Below, in pieces: positions 42,104 to 50,931 of a DNA stretch of 64,000 bases. The position numbers and the translations under genes are program-made. The notes beneath the pieces are model-generated. The model was not told where the DNA came from and did not search any database. It saw only the letters and a list, made by a program, of their open reading frames with translations. Each line of letters starts with the position of its first letter. The stretch's first letter is position 1. The DNA comes from Candidatus Microthrix subdominans. GTDB taxonomy: Bacteria; Actinomycetota; Acidimicrobiia; Acidimicrobiales; Microtrichaceae. Location: contig JADJZA010000008.1 in NCBI GenBank assembly GCA_016719385.1, positions 124,001 through 188,000 on the forward strand. Reading direction: 5' to 3'.

Positions 42104-43101
42104 GCTCCGAGGGCTCCGGGCGTCGAGCTCGGCGACCGTCGGCCAGAACCTCACGGCCCGCCACTGCGAAGGGCTCCGGCAGTCCACGACGAGCCAAGGG
42201 CACGGCGCAGTCCAAAGGCACAGCGCAGTCGAAAGGCACAGGCCGGTCGAGCGGTGCGGCGCAGCCGAAGAGCGCAGCCCGGTCCAAGAGCAACGGGCGA
42301 TCCCGGAGCCCATCGCGTGCAAAAGCGACGGTCGACCCTCGCATGCGTGCCCGACGCATCGGCGTTTCGCGGGGCCGGGCCCGGCGGCGGCTTCGGCTGC
42401 TGATCGGGGCGACGGGCGTCGCAGCGCTGCTCATCGGGGCGCTTGTCGTCTATGCCAGCCCGCTGTTCGGCATCAAGGAGATCGAGGTCAAGGGTGTCAA
42501 CGATGCTTCCGCCGCCGAGATAGCGGCCGTGTTGGAGGACTTCATGGGGACGCCGGTGGCCCGGGTGGATGATGCCGAGCTGACCGACGCCGTCGCTGCG
42601 CTCCCGGGGATGGGCGATGCTGCGGTCGATGTGTCGATGGGTGGCACGGTCACCGTGACGGTCAGCGACAACCGGGCGGTCGCCTACGCCCCGACCACCG
42701 ACGGGACCGCCGCCCTGGTCGGGCCGACCGGGCGGGTGCTCTCGCTGGCCGAGACACCTCCTCAGGATCTCGTGCGTCTGGAAGCGACGTTGGAGCCGTC
42801 GGTCGGCGGCGCTGTACCCCGGCCGGTCGGGCCGGCCGTCGACGTGGCCGCCGCCCTGTCACCCGACCTGGTGGCTGTGACCGAGTCGGTGGGCGCCGAC
42901 GACGACGGCGTCGAGTTGGCCCTCGTTCGCGGTGTGCGAGCGCAGGTGGGAAGCACCGACGACCTGCCGCGCAAGCTGGCATCGATCGCCACGCTGATGT
43001 CAACCGAGGTCGAAGCGGACTGCCTGGAACGGATCGACGTCAGCGAAACCGCACGGACCACCGTGCGGCGCGACAGCGCCTGTACCGGTGCGCCGGCATG
43101 A
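42100..43101 (+). CDS. ftsQ: Divisome protein FtsQ
   Basis: 333 residues. About 105 residues of very basic, low-complexity cytoplasmic sequence, one transmembrane helix (about 92-115, LLIGATGVAALLIGALVVYA), then a POTRA domain (FGIKEIEVKGVNDASAAEI) and the beta domain. The N-terminal region has a 6-residue repeat (KGTAQS). Links FtsL/FtsB to the early division complex. GTG start overlaps murB. Last gene of the overlapping run; a 197-bp gap precedes ftsZ. Confidence 0.9.
   Translation: MSSEGSGRRARRPSARTSRPATAKGSGSPRRAKGTAQSKGTAQSKGTGRSSGAAQPKSAARSKSNGRSRSPSRAKATVDPRMRARRIGVSRGRARRRLRLLIGATGVAALLIGALVVYASPLFGIKEIEVKGVNDASAAEIAAVLEDFMGTPVARVDDAELTDAVAALPGMGDAAVDVSMGGTVTVTVSDNRAVAYAPTTDGTAALVGPTGRVLSLAETPPQDLVRLEATLEPSVGGAVPRPVGPAVDVAAALSPDLVAVTESVGADDDGVELALVRGVRAQVGSTDDLPRKLASIATLMSTEVEADCLERIDVSETARTTVRRDSACTGAPA
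42196..42249 (+). repeat. 18-bp coding repeat in ftsQ
   Basis: Three 18-bp units (42196, 42214, 42232) each encoding a KGTAQS-like hexapeptide; the third is diverged (KGTGRS). They lie in the disordered basic N-terminus, so copy number could vary without breaking the frame. Confidence 0.75.
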
Positions 43102-43146
43102 CGGCGCGGTGTCGGCATCAGCGCGCGCTGGGTGGTTTGATACCTA

Positions 43147-43191
43147 CTTTTGGTGCGTACGAGGTGACGGTAGGCACGGGTCCACCAAAAG
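43147..43191 (+). promoter_or_regulatory. Inverted repeat upstream of ftsZ
   Basis: CTTTTGGTG (43147-43155) and CACCAAAAG (43183-43191), 9-bp perfect arms with 27-nt loop, in the ftsQ-ftsZ gap. ftsZ often has its own promoters here; this could be an operator or leader hairpin. A 61-codon frame (43098-43283) also crosses the gap and ends inside the ftsZ ribosome site. Confidence 0.4.
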
Positions 43192-43298
43192 GGATTGCCG
43201 AGCATGAAACAATGGTCCCCAAGCAGGTCGCAGCACTAGCTGCCCTGGCCGCCGTTCGGGCATTCCCGACCGGTTCACCCTAGGAGGAATGAACTCCC

Positions 43299-44459
43299 AT
43301 GGCACACAACCCGCAGAACTACCTTGCGGTCATCAAAGTGATCGGCGTCGGCGGTGCCGGCTGCAACGCGGTGAACCGGATGATCGACGCCGGCCTGAAG
43401 GGCGTCGAGTTCATCGGTGTCAACACCGATGCGCAGGCGCTGCTGATGTCCGACGCCGACCTCAAGTTGGATATCGGACGCGAGCTCACCCGAGGGTTGG
43501 GCGCGGGCTCGGACCCCGAGGTCGGTCGTCAGGCCGCCGAGGACCACCGCAGCGACATCGAAGAATCGCTGCGTGGCGCCGACATGGTCTTCATCACCGC
43601 CGGTGAGGGCGGTGGTACCGGCACCGGTGCCGCCCCGGTGATCGCCGACATGGCCAAGAGCATGGGTGCGCTGACGATCGGCGTGGTCACCCGGCCCTTC
43701 ACCTTCGAAGGCCGCCGCCGTTCGGTGCAGGCCGATCAGGGCATCGCCAAGCTGAAGGAGAAGGTCGACACACTGATCGTCATCCCGAATGACCGCCTGT
43801 TGTCGGTGGCCAACGAGAAGACCTCGGTGATGAACGCCTTCAAGATGGCCGACGAGGTGCTGCTCCAGGGCGTGCAGGGCATCACCGAGCTGATCACCAC
43901 CCCCGGCATGATCAACACCGACTTTGCCGACGTGAAGATGATCATGTCCGACGCCGGCTCGGCGCTGATGGGCATTGGCTACGGCACCGGAGAGAACCGG
44001 GCGGTCAACTCGGCCCGCCAGGCGATCAGCTCGCACCTGCTCGAGGCGGCGATCGAGGGCGCCCGCGGGATCCTGTTGAACATCTCCGGCGGCTCTGACC
44101 TGACGATCTTCGAGGTCAACGAGGCGGCCGAGATCATCCACGAGGTGGCCCACCCCGACGCCAACATCATCTTCGGCACCGTTATGGACGAAGAGATGGG
44201 TGACGAGGTGCGCATCACCGTGATCGCCGCCGGGTTCGAACGCTGGGACGACGGCGGACACCCGCCTGCGGGTCAGGCGTCGCAGGGTCAGCCGGCGTCT
44301 GGTCGGCCGGGCGCCCCGTCGGGCGGTGGTGGTCCAGAGCGCGAAGGCACCCGAGGGCGGCCCAAGCCGCCCGAGGAAGTGCCGATCGCCGACGTTTTTG
44401 GTGACGATGATTTCCTCGATGGCGACGACGACTTCGACGTCCCTTCCTTCCTCCGCTGA
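43299..44459 (+). CDS. ftsZ: Cell division GTPase FtsZ
   Basis: 386 residues. VIGVGGAGCNAVNRMIDAGL, tubulin GTP loop GGGTGTGAAPVIAD (residues 104-117), NDRLL, NTDFADVKMIMSDAGSALMG (T7 loop) and a C-terminal linker ending DDDFDVPSFLR, the tail that binds SepF and FtsW. Assembles the Z ring. Strong Shine-Dalgarno AGGAGG at 43282-43287, one of few clear ribosome sites in the window, fitting high expression. The 3' end overlaps the pgeF start. Confidence 0.97.
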   Translation: MAHNPQNYLAVIKVIGVGGAGCNAVNRMIDAGLKGVEFIGVNTDAQALLMSDADLKLDIGRELTRGLGAGSDPEVGRQAAEDHRSDIEESLRGADMVFITAGEGGGTGTGAAPVIADMAKSMGALTIGVVTRPFTFEGRRRSVQADQGIAKLKEKVDTLIVIPNDRLLSVANEKTSVMNAFKMADEVLLQGVQGITELITTPGMINTDFADVKMIMSDAGSALMGIGYGTGENRAVNSARQAISSHLLEAAIEGARGILLNISGGSDLTIFEVNEAAEIIHEVAHPDANIIFGTVMDEEMGDEVRITVIAAGFERWDDGGHPPAGQASQGQPASGRPGAPSGGGGPEREGTRGRPKPPEEVPIADVFGDDDFLDGDDDFDVPSFLR

Positions 44460-45165
44460 GGCCCCCTCCATCGACGGGGTCGACCTGTCGAGTGGTGGAG
44501 CGGTTCGCTGGTGCTTCACCGGGCGGGCTCAGGGTGATCTGTCGGAGTCGGCACCCGCTGCTGTCGCGCGCCTCGGATCGCAACTCGAGGTGCCGATCTT
44601 TGCGGTTCATCAGGTGCACGGCGACGGTGTCGACGTCGTCACCGAAGCCGACCTCTCCCCGGCTGGACGGCCGGTTTCAGCGATCGAGGCGGACGGCCTG
44701 GTGACAGCGCTCACCGGCGTGGGCCTGGGTATCCGCACCGCCGACTGCGCTCCGGTGCTGTTGTGGTCGCCCGAGGGCGTTCTCGGTGCTGCCCACGGTG
44801 GCTGGGGCGGGCTGGAGGTGGGCATCATCGGCGCGGTCGCGCGCTCGATGACCGATCTGGGTGCGACGACGATCGACGCGACCCTCGGCCCGTGCATCGG
44901 GCCGGAGTGCTACGAGTTCGGCGCCGAGCCGCTGGCGCGGCTGGCCGACCGCTTCGGCCCCGACGTTTGCTCGCGCACCGCCGCCGGCTCCGAGGCGCTC
45001 GACCTGCGCGCCGCCGTCACCGCTGCGACCGACGACGCCGGCGTGAGGCTGGTCGCTTCGAACCCGCCGTGCACGGCGTGTGGCGACGATCACTTCTCTC
45101 ACCGGGCGCACGGTGACCAGGCCCGACAGCTCAGCGTGATCTGGAGGCTCGATGCGGCAGCGTGA
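44419..45165 (+). CDS. pgeF: PgeF/YfiH (laccase-domain) protein
   Basis: 248 residues. Zinc-site motifs AVHQVHGDGVDVV, RTADCAPVLLW, GAAHGGWGGLEVGI and GPCIGPECYEFG are complete. Family members hydrolyse or edit misincorporated L-Ser in UDP-MurNAc precursors, or act as purine nucleoside phosphorylases; the position behind ftsZ fits a murein-quality role. ATG 44419 overlaps ftsZ by 41 nt; an ATG at 44407 is also possible. Confidence 0.88.
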   Translation: MATTTSTSLPSSAEAPSIDGVDLSSGGAVRWCFTGRAQGDLSESAPAAVARLGSQLEVPIFAVHQVHGDGVDVVTEADLSPAGRPVSAIEADGLVTALTGVGLGIRTADCAPVLLWSPEGVLGAAHGGWGGLEVGIIGAVARSMTDLGATTIDATLGPCIGPECYEFGAEPLARLADRFGPDVCSRTAAGSEALDLRAAVTAATDDAGVRLVASNPPCTACGDDHFSHRAHGDQARQLSVIWRLDAAA

Positions 45166-45219
45166 CCTCGACGCTCGATGGGTTGTCCTCAACGCTGTCG
45201 CCGGCGACCGGAGCGCTCG

Positions 45220-45927
45220 ATGAGCGACCCGAGCGTGGACCCGACCATCGTTCCGCCCGACGTGGCCCGCCTGGCCGAACAGGTGGCCGAGCGGACCGAC
45301 GCGTTACGCGAACGCCTCGACCGGGAGGCCGGGCGCGACGTGCGATTGGTGGCGGTCACCAAGGCCCACCCGCCGACGGTGGCGTGGGCTGCCGCGCTCG
45401 CCGGCCATCGCGACCTGGGGGAGAACTACGCCCAGGAACTCGCCGGCAAGGCCGAGTTTCTGGCCGACCGGGGCGTCGACGTGCGCTGGCACATGATCGG
45501 CCCCGTCCAGTCCAACAAGGTGAAGCTGCTGGCCCCGCTGCTCGGATGGTGGCACACGATCGACCGGGCCAAGCTGGTTCGCGCCGTTGCTGCGCGGTCG
45601 CCGGGCGCTCAGGTGCTGATCCAGCGCAACCTGTCGGGCGAGCCGAACAAGGCCGGATGCGCCACCGACGAGGTCGAGCCCCTGGTCGAGGCGGCGCGTC
45701 AGGCGGGGCTCGAAGTGCTCGGTCTGATGGGGGTGGCCACGGAGGGTTCCGCCGAGCTGGCCGCCGCCGAGTTCGCATCGCTGGTGGCCCAGGCCGATCA
45801 ACTCGGCCTGCCAGAACGCTGCATCGGGATGAGTTCTGACCTCGATGTGGCGCTCGCCGCAGGTGCAACAACGGTGCGACTTGGCTCGATGTTGTTCGGA
45901 AGTCGACCGGGATCCGCCCATGGGTGA
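45220..45927 (+). CDS. YggS/PLPBP, PLP-homeostasis protein
   Basis: 235 residues. VRLVAVTKAHPPTVAWAAAL holds the PLP lysine; GENYAQELAGKAEFL, WHMIGPVQSNKVKLLAPLL, GLMGVATEG and IGMSSDLDVALAAGATTVRL (PLP phosphate site) follow. A non-enzymatic pyridoxal-phosphate-binding protein that buffers the cofactor and is usually next to sepF, as here. ATG 45220, 55 nt after pgeF. Confidence 0.92.
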   Translation: MSDPSVDPTIVPPDVARLAEQVAERTDALRERLDREAGRDVRLVAVTKAHPPTVAWAAALAGHRDLGENYAQELAGKAEFLADRGVDVRWHMIGPVQSNKVKLLAPLLGWWHTIDRAKLVRAVAARSPGAQVLIQRNLSGEPNKAGCATDEVEPLVEAARQAGLEVLGLMGVATEGSAELAAAEFASLVAQADQLGLPERCIGMSSDLDVALAAGATTVRLGSMLFGSRPGSAHG

Positions 45928-45965
45928 CCGTCGCGTGCTTGACTTACCCCCCGGAAGGAGCTGCC

Positions 45966-46607
45966 ATGGCCGGGATGTGGCGTAATGCGATGTCCTACCT
46001 CGGGTTAGGGCCCGATGAGGACTACGACGACTTTGAGCCTGAACGTGAAGCGGCGGATGCTGCCCCGGTTCGGGCGCAGCGCGTCCGGCCGCAAGGCCCC
46101 CCGCCCGGGGGACAGCCGGTACGGCGACCCGTGGCCCCTCCGCAGCATGATTTCGGCTACGACCAGGAATCCGATCCTGCCCCGATGAGCGAAGGAAGTG
46201 TCGTCCGCATGTTGCCCAACGCAGGCGCCGCCGGCGGCCCTCCAGGTCCTCCACAGGCACCCCCATCACGGCCGACGCCCCCGCGCGACGACCGTCGTCC
46301 GCGCAGCGTCGTGCGGCCCTCGCCCCCCGCTCCGATGAACTTGAAGCCGCAGAAGGTCACGCCTGACTCGTTCAACGAAGCGCAGCAGATCGCCGATATC
46401 TTCAAGCGTCGCCAGCCGGTGATCATCAACCTCGAAGGCGCCGACCGCGACCTGTCCCGCCGGCTGATCGATTTCGCCAGCGGCGTCTGTTACGGCCTGG
46501 GCGGCTCGATGGAACGGGTCGGTGGTCAGGTGTACCTGCTCACTCCGACCGACGTCGAGGTGTCCGAGGACGATCGTCGCCGACTGACCCAACGGGGTGG
46601 CTCCTAG
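45966..46607 (+). CDS. sepF: SepF, FtsZ membrane anchor
   Basis: 213 residues. N-terminal membrane-targeting amphipathic start MAGMWRNAMSYLGLGPDEDY, a long Pro/Arg-rich linker, and the SepF core: DSFNEAQQIADIFKRRQPVI, NLEGADRDLSRRLIDFASGV and VYLLTPTDVEVSEDD. Binds the C-terminal tail of FtsZ and tethers Z filaments to the membrane; actinobacteria lack FtsA. ATG 45966 is preceded by an AAGGAG ribosome site. Confidence 0.93.
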   Translation: MAGMWRNAMSYLGLGPDEDYDDFEPEREAADAAPVRAQRVRPQGPPPGGQPVRRPVAPPQHDFGYDQESDPAPMSEGSVVRMLPNAGAAGGPPGPPQAPPSRPTPPRDDRRPRSVVRPSPPAPMNLKPQKVTPDSFNEAQQIADIFKRRQPVIINLEGADRDLSRRLIDFASGVCYGLGGSMERVGGQVYLLTPTDVEVSEDDRRRLTQRGGS

Positions 46608-46636
46608 ATGCGACCATCGCTGCCGAAAGCGGCAAC

Positions 46637-46900
46637 GTGATCGCGCTCATCGACAACCTGTTGACGGTCTTCCTGGTGTTGATCTTCGCCCGGATCATCC
46701 TCAGCTGGTTTCCGCCGAGCGGCGGGGTGATCGACCAGATTCGAGAGATCGTCGGACGCGCCACCGATTGGGCGCTGGAGCCCCTGCGACGCATCATTCC
46801 GCCGGTTCGGCTGGGCAACATGGCGCTCGATCTGTCCCCGCTGGTGCTGCTGTTCGGCATCCAGATCATTCAGGGCATCCTCCGCAGCAAAATGGGCTGA
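46637..46900 (+). CDS. YggT-family membrane protein
   Basis: 87 residues with two transmembrane helices (about 5-25 and 65-83). The family signature ARIILSWFPPSGG followed by ATDWALEPLRRIIPPV is present. Thought to affect cell shape or division; standard neighbour of sepF and divIVA. GTG start, 29 nt after sepF. A terminator-like hairpin follows. Confidence 0.88.
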   Translation: MIALIDNLLTVFLVLIFARIILSWFPPSGGVIDQIREIVGRATDWALEPLRRIIPPVRLGNMALDLSPLVLLFGIQIIQGILRSKMG

Positions 46901-46905
46901 CCCGC

Positions 46906-46934
46906 GCTGGGCGGCGCTCAGAGCCTTGCCCAGC
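46906..46934 (+). terminator. Hairpin after yggT
   Basis: GCTGGGC (46906-46912) and GCCCAGC (46928-46934), 7-bp stem with 15-nt loop starting 5 nt after the yggT stop. No U-tract. Confidence 0.35.
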
Positions 46935-46943
46935 ACCGCGATG

Positions 46944-46979
46944 ACGACACCGGCGCCTCTGGTGGGCGGACGGTGTCGT
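46944..46979 (+). terminator. Probable rho-independent terminator before divIVA
   Basis: ACGACACCG (46944-46952) and CGGTGTCGT (46971-46979), perfect 9-bp stem with 18-nt loop, followed by TTGAGTTG. Lies between yggT and divIVA, which has its own -10-like box at 47044; suggests the division operon ends here. Confidence 0.55.
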
Positions 46980-47043
46980 TTGAGTTGAGGCGACGACCGA
47001 GCTCGCGAAGCCCAGCATGAAACGCTGCGCCCCGATGCTCCGG

Positions 47044-47049
47044 TAGGCT
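47044..47049 (+). promoter_or_regulatory. -10-like box of divIVA
   Basis: TAGGCT ends 8 nt before the divIVA ATG at 47058; no Shine-Dalgarno. Confidence 0.45.
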
Positions 47050-47057
47050 CGACCGCT

Positions 47058-48653
47058 ATGGACATTACGCCTGAGCTGATCGCCGAGATCGACTTCCCCG
47101 ACTCGCTCAAGGGATTCGACAAGGACGCGGTCGACGACTTCCTCGGCCAGGTCGGGACCGAACTGGGCCGGGTTCAATACGAGCTGCGCAAGGCGCAGCG
47201 GCGCACCTCCGAGTTGGAACAGGAGCTGGCCACCGCAAGCGCTCAGGCTCCAGCGGCCCCCGCCGAATCGGACGCTGTCCGGGCGACGCGCACGATCATG
47301 GCCGCCGAGGAGACCGCCGACCGCATCGAGTCCGATGCCTCGGCCGAGGCGGAGAAGGCCCTGTCCAAGGCCAACGCCGAGGCGGCCTCGGCGATCGAGG
47401 TGGCCACTTCGGAGAGCAAACGCCTGCTGGCCGAGGCCCACGCTCAGGCCGATCGCCTGGAGGCGGACACCCGGCGTGAGGCCGACGAGCTGTTGGTGGC
47501 CGCCCGCCGCCGAGCCGAGGATGAATACGACGCCCGAGTGGCCGACTACGTGCGCCTCCTCGGCGAGCAGGAGGCACGCTCCGAGGCCCTGACCGATGAC
47601 ATCGACTCGCTCGAGGGCCGGGTGGGGGAGTATCGCTCGGTGCTCGAGCGGTTGGTCGAGGAGGTACGACGGGTACTCGACGACCCCGACGAGCTGCGCT
47701 TCCGTCCCACCCTGGAGCTGACCGCCCCCGCCGTGCCGACCGGCTCGCCGGCTCCGGTGCCGGGCTCGGTCATGCCCGAGGCGGCCGCCTCCGATGCCGA
47801 CGCAACCTGGGAGCCGGGCAGTTGGTCCGATGGCCTCTCCCAAGACGGCGGCCCCGACGTCGAGGGTGACGCGGAGGTCGAGGGTGCCTCCGAGCTGGAG
47901 GGCGCCGTCGAGCCGGAGGGCCGGGACGACCGGACCCAGGCTCATACTGCGATCGTGCAACCCCAGGTCGACGAGGACGAGGACGTGGCAGCGCCGGTCG
48001 AACCGGCGCCCGCCGACGAGGCCCCGGCCCCGGACAGTGCGTCCGCAGACATCGCCTCCGTCGCCGACGCCACGCGCGACGACCTGAGCTTCTCCGAGCT
48101 CTTGGCCGCTGCGGACGCCGCACCGGTCGGGGAGGCCCCAGGCGGCTCCGACGCGCCGTCGGTCTTTGACGCAGCACATGATCAGGCTGGCGATCTGACC
48201 GGTGAGTACCGTGACGTGAGTGGGTCGGATCTGCCCTTGGACGGCGAGGGTGGGCTTCCCGGTCAGCTCCAGGCGTTCGACGGTGAGGCCGAGTTGACGG
48301 GTGCCCAACCCCAGGTCCCCCAACAGGGCAACGAAACGACCGGCGCGGTGCCTCTGGCATCGACGGGCCAGGTGTTTGAGGCGCCCGACGATGCGTTCAC
48401 CGAATCGGGGTCGCCGCGAGCGGCCGAGCCGGCGGCGATGCCTGCCGGTGTCGAGTTTGTCGACCTGGGCGACGACCAGCCGGGCAACCCGGGGTTCGCC
48501 GCAGCACCGGGCGCCTTCGCCAGCGACGAACGCTCGCTGTCGGAGCTGCACGATGCCGTCAACCATCCAGACGAGGATCAGGCCTTCGCCGAGTTTGGCA
48601 ACGCCGACGAGGATGACGACCAAAAGGGAATTCGCCGCTTCTTTGGCAAGTAG
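47058..48653 (+). CDS. DivIVA/Wag31-like polar growth protein
   Basis: 531 residues. N-terminal DivIVA membrane-binding domain (LKGFDKDAVDDFLGQVGTEL) followed by a coiled coil; a second coiled coil covers about residues 75-215 (ETADRIESDASAEAEKAL, then SLEGRVGEYRSVLERLVEEV). The remaining 310 residues are acidic, low complexity and probably disordered, far longer than Wag31 (about 260 residues in total). Likely marks poles or septa and recruits wall-synthesis enzymes. Transcribed separately from yggT. Confidence 0.85.
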   Translation: MDITPELIAEIDFPDSLKGFDKDAVDDFLGQVGTELGRVQYELRKAQRRTSELEQELATASAQAPAAPAESDAVRATRTIMAAEETADRIESDASAEAEKALSKANAEAASAIEVATSESKRLLAEAHAQADRLEADTRREADELLVAARRRAEDEYDARVADYVRLLGEQEARSEALTDDIDSLEGRVGEYRSVLERLVEEVRRVLDDPDELRFRPTLELTAPAVPTGSPAPVPGSVMPEAAASDADATWEPGSWSDGLSQDGGPDVEGDAEVEGASELEGAVEPEGRDDRTQAHTAIVQPQVDEDEDVAAPVEPAPADEAPAPDSASADIASVADATRDDLSFSELLAAADAAPVGEAPGGSDAPSVFDAAHDQAGDLTGEYRDVSGSDLPLDGEGGLPGQLQAFDGEAELTGAQPQVPQQGNETTGAVPLASTGQVFEAPDDAFTESGSPRAAEPAAMPAGVEFVDLGDDQPGNPGFAAAPGAFASDERSLSELHDAVNHPDEDQAFAEFGNADEDDDQKGIRRFFGK

Positions 48654-48770
48654 TCCGGGCCGCATCGGCCGGGGTGGTTAGTCTGTCGGCTCCTCGTACA
48701 CTCCCGTCGCTCCGCTCGTGGTCGGAACCCCTACCTCGGCGCAGCACGAACTCGCCCCCTCGGAGGCACC

Positions 48771-49355
48771 ATGGCAAGTTCATCAGCTTCGTCGAAACCG
48801 GCCAAGAAGGCACCTGCAAAGAAGGCACCCGCAAAGAAGGCGGCCGAGGAGAAGTCGACGACCGCTGCTGGATCGGACGCCGAGCCGCAGAAGGACGAGG
48901 TGGCGCCGGTGGTACCCCGGCCCGGCGCCGTGGTGACCCGTGCCGGGCGCGCCACCGAACCGGCACCCGCCGAGGAGCCGCCCTTCGACGACGACTTCAT
49001 CGAGGCGCAACGCCAGGAACTCATCAAGGAACGGGCCACCTACACCCGTCAGTCGGAAGTGCTCCAGGCCGAAGCGGACTCCCTGTCGGAAAATCGCGAG
49101 CCGGGGGACGTCCAGTTCGATGAGGAGTCGGGTGAGGGCGACAGCCTGGCGGTCGAGCGCGAGCGCGACCTGGCGTTGTCCCAGCAGGCACTGGCGGCGG
49201 TCGAGCAGATCGACGCCGCTCTCAAGCGCATCGAGGCCGGCGAATACGGCATCTGCCGGGAGTCCGGGTTGCGGATCCCCCGCGCCCGGCTCGAGGCCAT
49301 CCCGTGGGCCACCGAACGGGTGGAGTACAAGGTCGGCGGGTTTGGCCGTCGCTGA
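48771..49355 (+). CDS. DksA/TraR-like protein with degenerate zinc finger
   Basis: 194 residues. An Ala/Lys/Pro-rich histone-H1-like N-terminus with a 5-residue repeat (KKAPA, from 15-bp DNA repeats at 48804), an acidic middle, then a DksA-like coiled coil (ALAAVEQIDAALKRIEAGEY) and the finger region YGICRESGLRIPRARLEAIP. Only the first of four zinc cysteines remains, so zinc is probably not bound. ATG has a GGAGG ribosome site. Its 3' end overlaps lspA. May still bind RNA polymerase; unproven. Confidence 0.8.
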   Translation: MASSSASSKPAKKAPAKKAPAKKAAEEKSTTAAGSDAEPQKDEVAPVVPRPGAVVTRAGRATEPAPAEEPPFDDDFIEAQRQELIKERATYTRQSEVLQAEADSLSENREPGDVQFDEESGEGDSLAVERERDLALSQQALAAVEQIDAALKRIEAGEYGICRESGLRIPRARLEAIPWATERVEYKVGGFGRR

Positions 49356-49920
49356 AGACGCTCCTCCCGAAGGGGATCTCGCGCCGGAGCCAACGCCGGA
49401 GCCCGAGGTCGACCACGGCGCCGACCAGCCGGCGGCGCGCGCCCGTCACGCCACCACCGCCCGCTTCGGCGTGGGCGCCCTCGTCGTCGCCATCGTGTTG
49501 GCGGTCGACCAGCTCACCAAGGCGTGGGCGCTCGAAGCGCTCGAGCCCGGAGTCACGAGAGACTTTCTCGGTCCGCTGAAGCTGCTGCTGGCGTTCAACA
49601 CCGGTTCGGCGTTCAGCCTCGGTTCGGGCTCGGGTCCGGTGATCGCCGTGCTGGCGATCGTCATTGTCGGGGTGGTCGTCTGGGCCGGTCGGCACTACAC
49701 CTCGTGGCCGGCGGTCGTCATCCAGGGTCTGGTCGTCGGCGGCGCGCTGGGCAACCTCGCCGACCGCGTGGTGCGGGCGGAGAACGGCTGGTTCTCGGGC
49801 TCGGTGGTCGATTTTTTGCGCCTGCCCAACTGGCCGATCTTCAACATGGCCGACGTGGCGATCACCGGCGGGGCGCTGGCACTCGTGTTTCTGATCGGCC
49901 GCGATCGGGGTGAAGCGTGA
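49342..49920 (+). CDS. lspA: Lipoprotein signal peptidase
   Basis: 192 residues. Four transmembrane helices after a roughly 35-residue acidic cytoplasmic extension. Motifs: AVDQLTKAWALEAL, FNTGSAFSL, GGALGNLADRV (first catalytic Asp) and WPIFNMADVAITGG (second). Cleaves signal peptides of prolipoproteins such as those at 15085 and 61065. The most upstream plausible start is TTG 49342, overlapping the DksA-like gene; the N-terminal boundary is uncertain. Confidence 0.92.
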   Translation: MAVAEDAPPEGDLAPEPTPEPEVDHGADQPAARARHATTARFGVGALVVAIVLAVDQLTKAWALEALEPGVTRDFLGPLKLLLAFNTGSAFSLGSGSGPVIAVLAIVIVGVVVWAGRHYTSWPAVVIQGLVVGGALGNLADRVVRAENGWFSGSVVDFLRLPNWPIFNMADVAITGGALALVFLIGRDRGEA

Positions 49921-50929
49921 GTTGGAGGTGGTGAGCGAGGAGCGGCCCGAGGGGGTCACCTCGCACTCGATCGGAGCGCCGCTCGACGGCGAACGGCTCG
50001 ACCGCGTCGTGTCGATGCTGTGGGACTGCTCACGCTCGGAGGCCTCCACGCTGATCGCCGCCGGTGAGGTGCGTCTCGACGACGAGGTGGTCACCACCAA
50101 GAGCCGCCGCGTGGTGGCGGGCGACGCAATCGAGTTGCGGGTCGCCGCCCCGACCGGTCCTGCGCTGCCACTGCCCCAGGGCGACCTCGAACTCGACGTC
50201 GTTGACGAGGACGAGTCGATCATCGTGATCGACAAGGCCGCCGGCATGGTCGTGCATCCGGCCCCCGGACACCCGGACGGAACGTTGGTCAACGCCTTGC
50301 TCGCCCGGTACCCGGAACTCGCCGAGGTCGGCGAGCCTCAACGGCCTGGCATCGTGCACCGCCTCGACCGCGACACGTCAGGCCTGATGGTGGTGGCCCG
50401 CACCCAGGCGGCCTACGAAGCGTTGGTGGACGCGATGGCTGAGCATCGGGTGGACCGGCGCTACCTGGCGTTGGTGCACGGGCGTCCCGAGACCCGGCAG
50501 GGCACGATCGAGGCCCCGGTGGGCCGGTCCCGCCGGGACCCGCTGCGCATGGCGGTCACGCAGGCGGGCCGATCGGCGACGACGCATTATTCGCTGAACG
50601 CCACGTGGCACGAGCCGGCGGTCAGCCTGCTCGATCTGGCCCTGGAGACCGGCCGCACCCACCAGATCCGGGTCCATCTGGCGTCGCTGGGCTGGTACGT
50701 GGTGGGCGACCCCACCTACGGACGTCCCCTCCCGGGCCATCCGCTGAGCCGTCCGTTTCTTCACGCCGTGGCGCTGGGCTTCGCCCATCCCGCCGACGGT
50801 CACGAGGTGGCCTACGCCTCGCCGCTGGCCACCGAGCTTCAGGGCGTGCTCGACGCACTGGGGCCGGCGGTCGACACGGTCGAGGCCACCGGTGACGCCA
50901 TCGATCGTCGCAGGGCCGGACCCCGCTAG
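49910..50929 (+). CDS. Pseudouridine synthase, RluD type
   Basis: 339 residues. N-terminal S4 domain (ERLDRVVSMLWDCSRSEAST), then the catalytic domain with IDKAAGMVVHPAPGHPDGTL, PGIVHRLDRDTSGLMVVA (catalytic Asp), RRYLALVHGRPE and LETGRTHQIRVHLASLGWYV. Modifies uridines in 23S rRNA helix 69 if it is RluD. GTG 49910 overlaps lspA by 11 nt, a common gene pair. Confidence 0.92.
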   Translation: MKRELEVVSEERPEGVTSHSIGAPLDGERLDRVVSMLWDCSRSEASTLIAAGEVRLDDEVVTTKSRRVVAGDAIELRVAAPTGPALPLPQGDLELDVVDEDESIIVIDKAAGMVVHPAPGHPDGTLVNALLARYPELAEVGEPQRPGIVHRLDRDTSGLMVVARTQAAYEALVDAMAEHRVDRRYLALVHGRPETRQGTIEAPVGRSRRDPLRMAVTQAGRSATTHYSLNATWHEPAVSLLDLALETGRTHQIRVHLASLGWYVVGDPTYGRPLPGHPLSRPFLHAVALGFAHPADGHEVAYASPLATELQGVLDALGPAVDTVEATGDAIDRRRAGPR

Positions 50930-50931
50930 CG

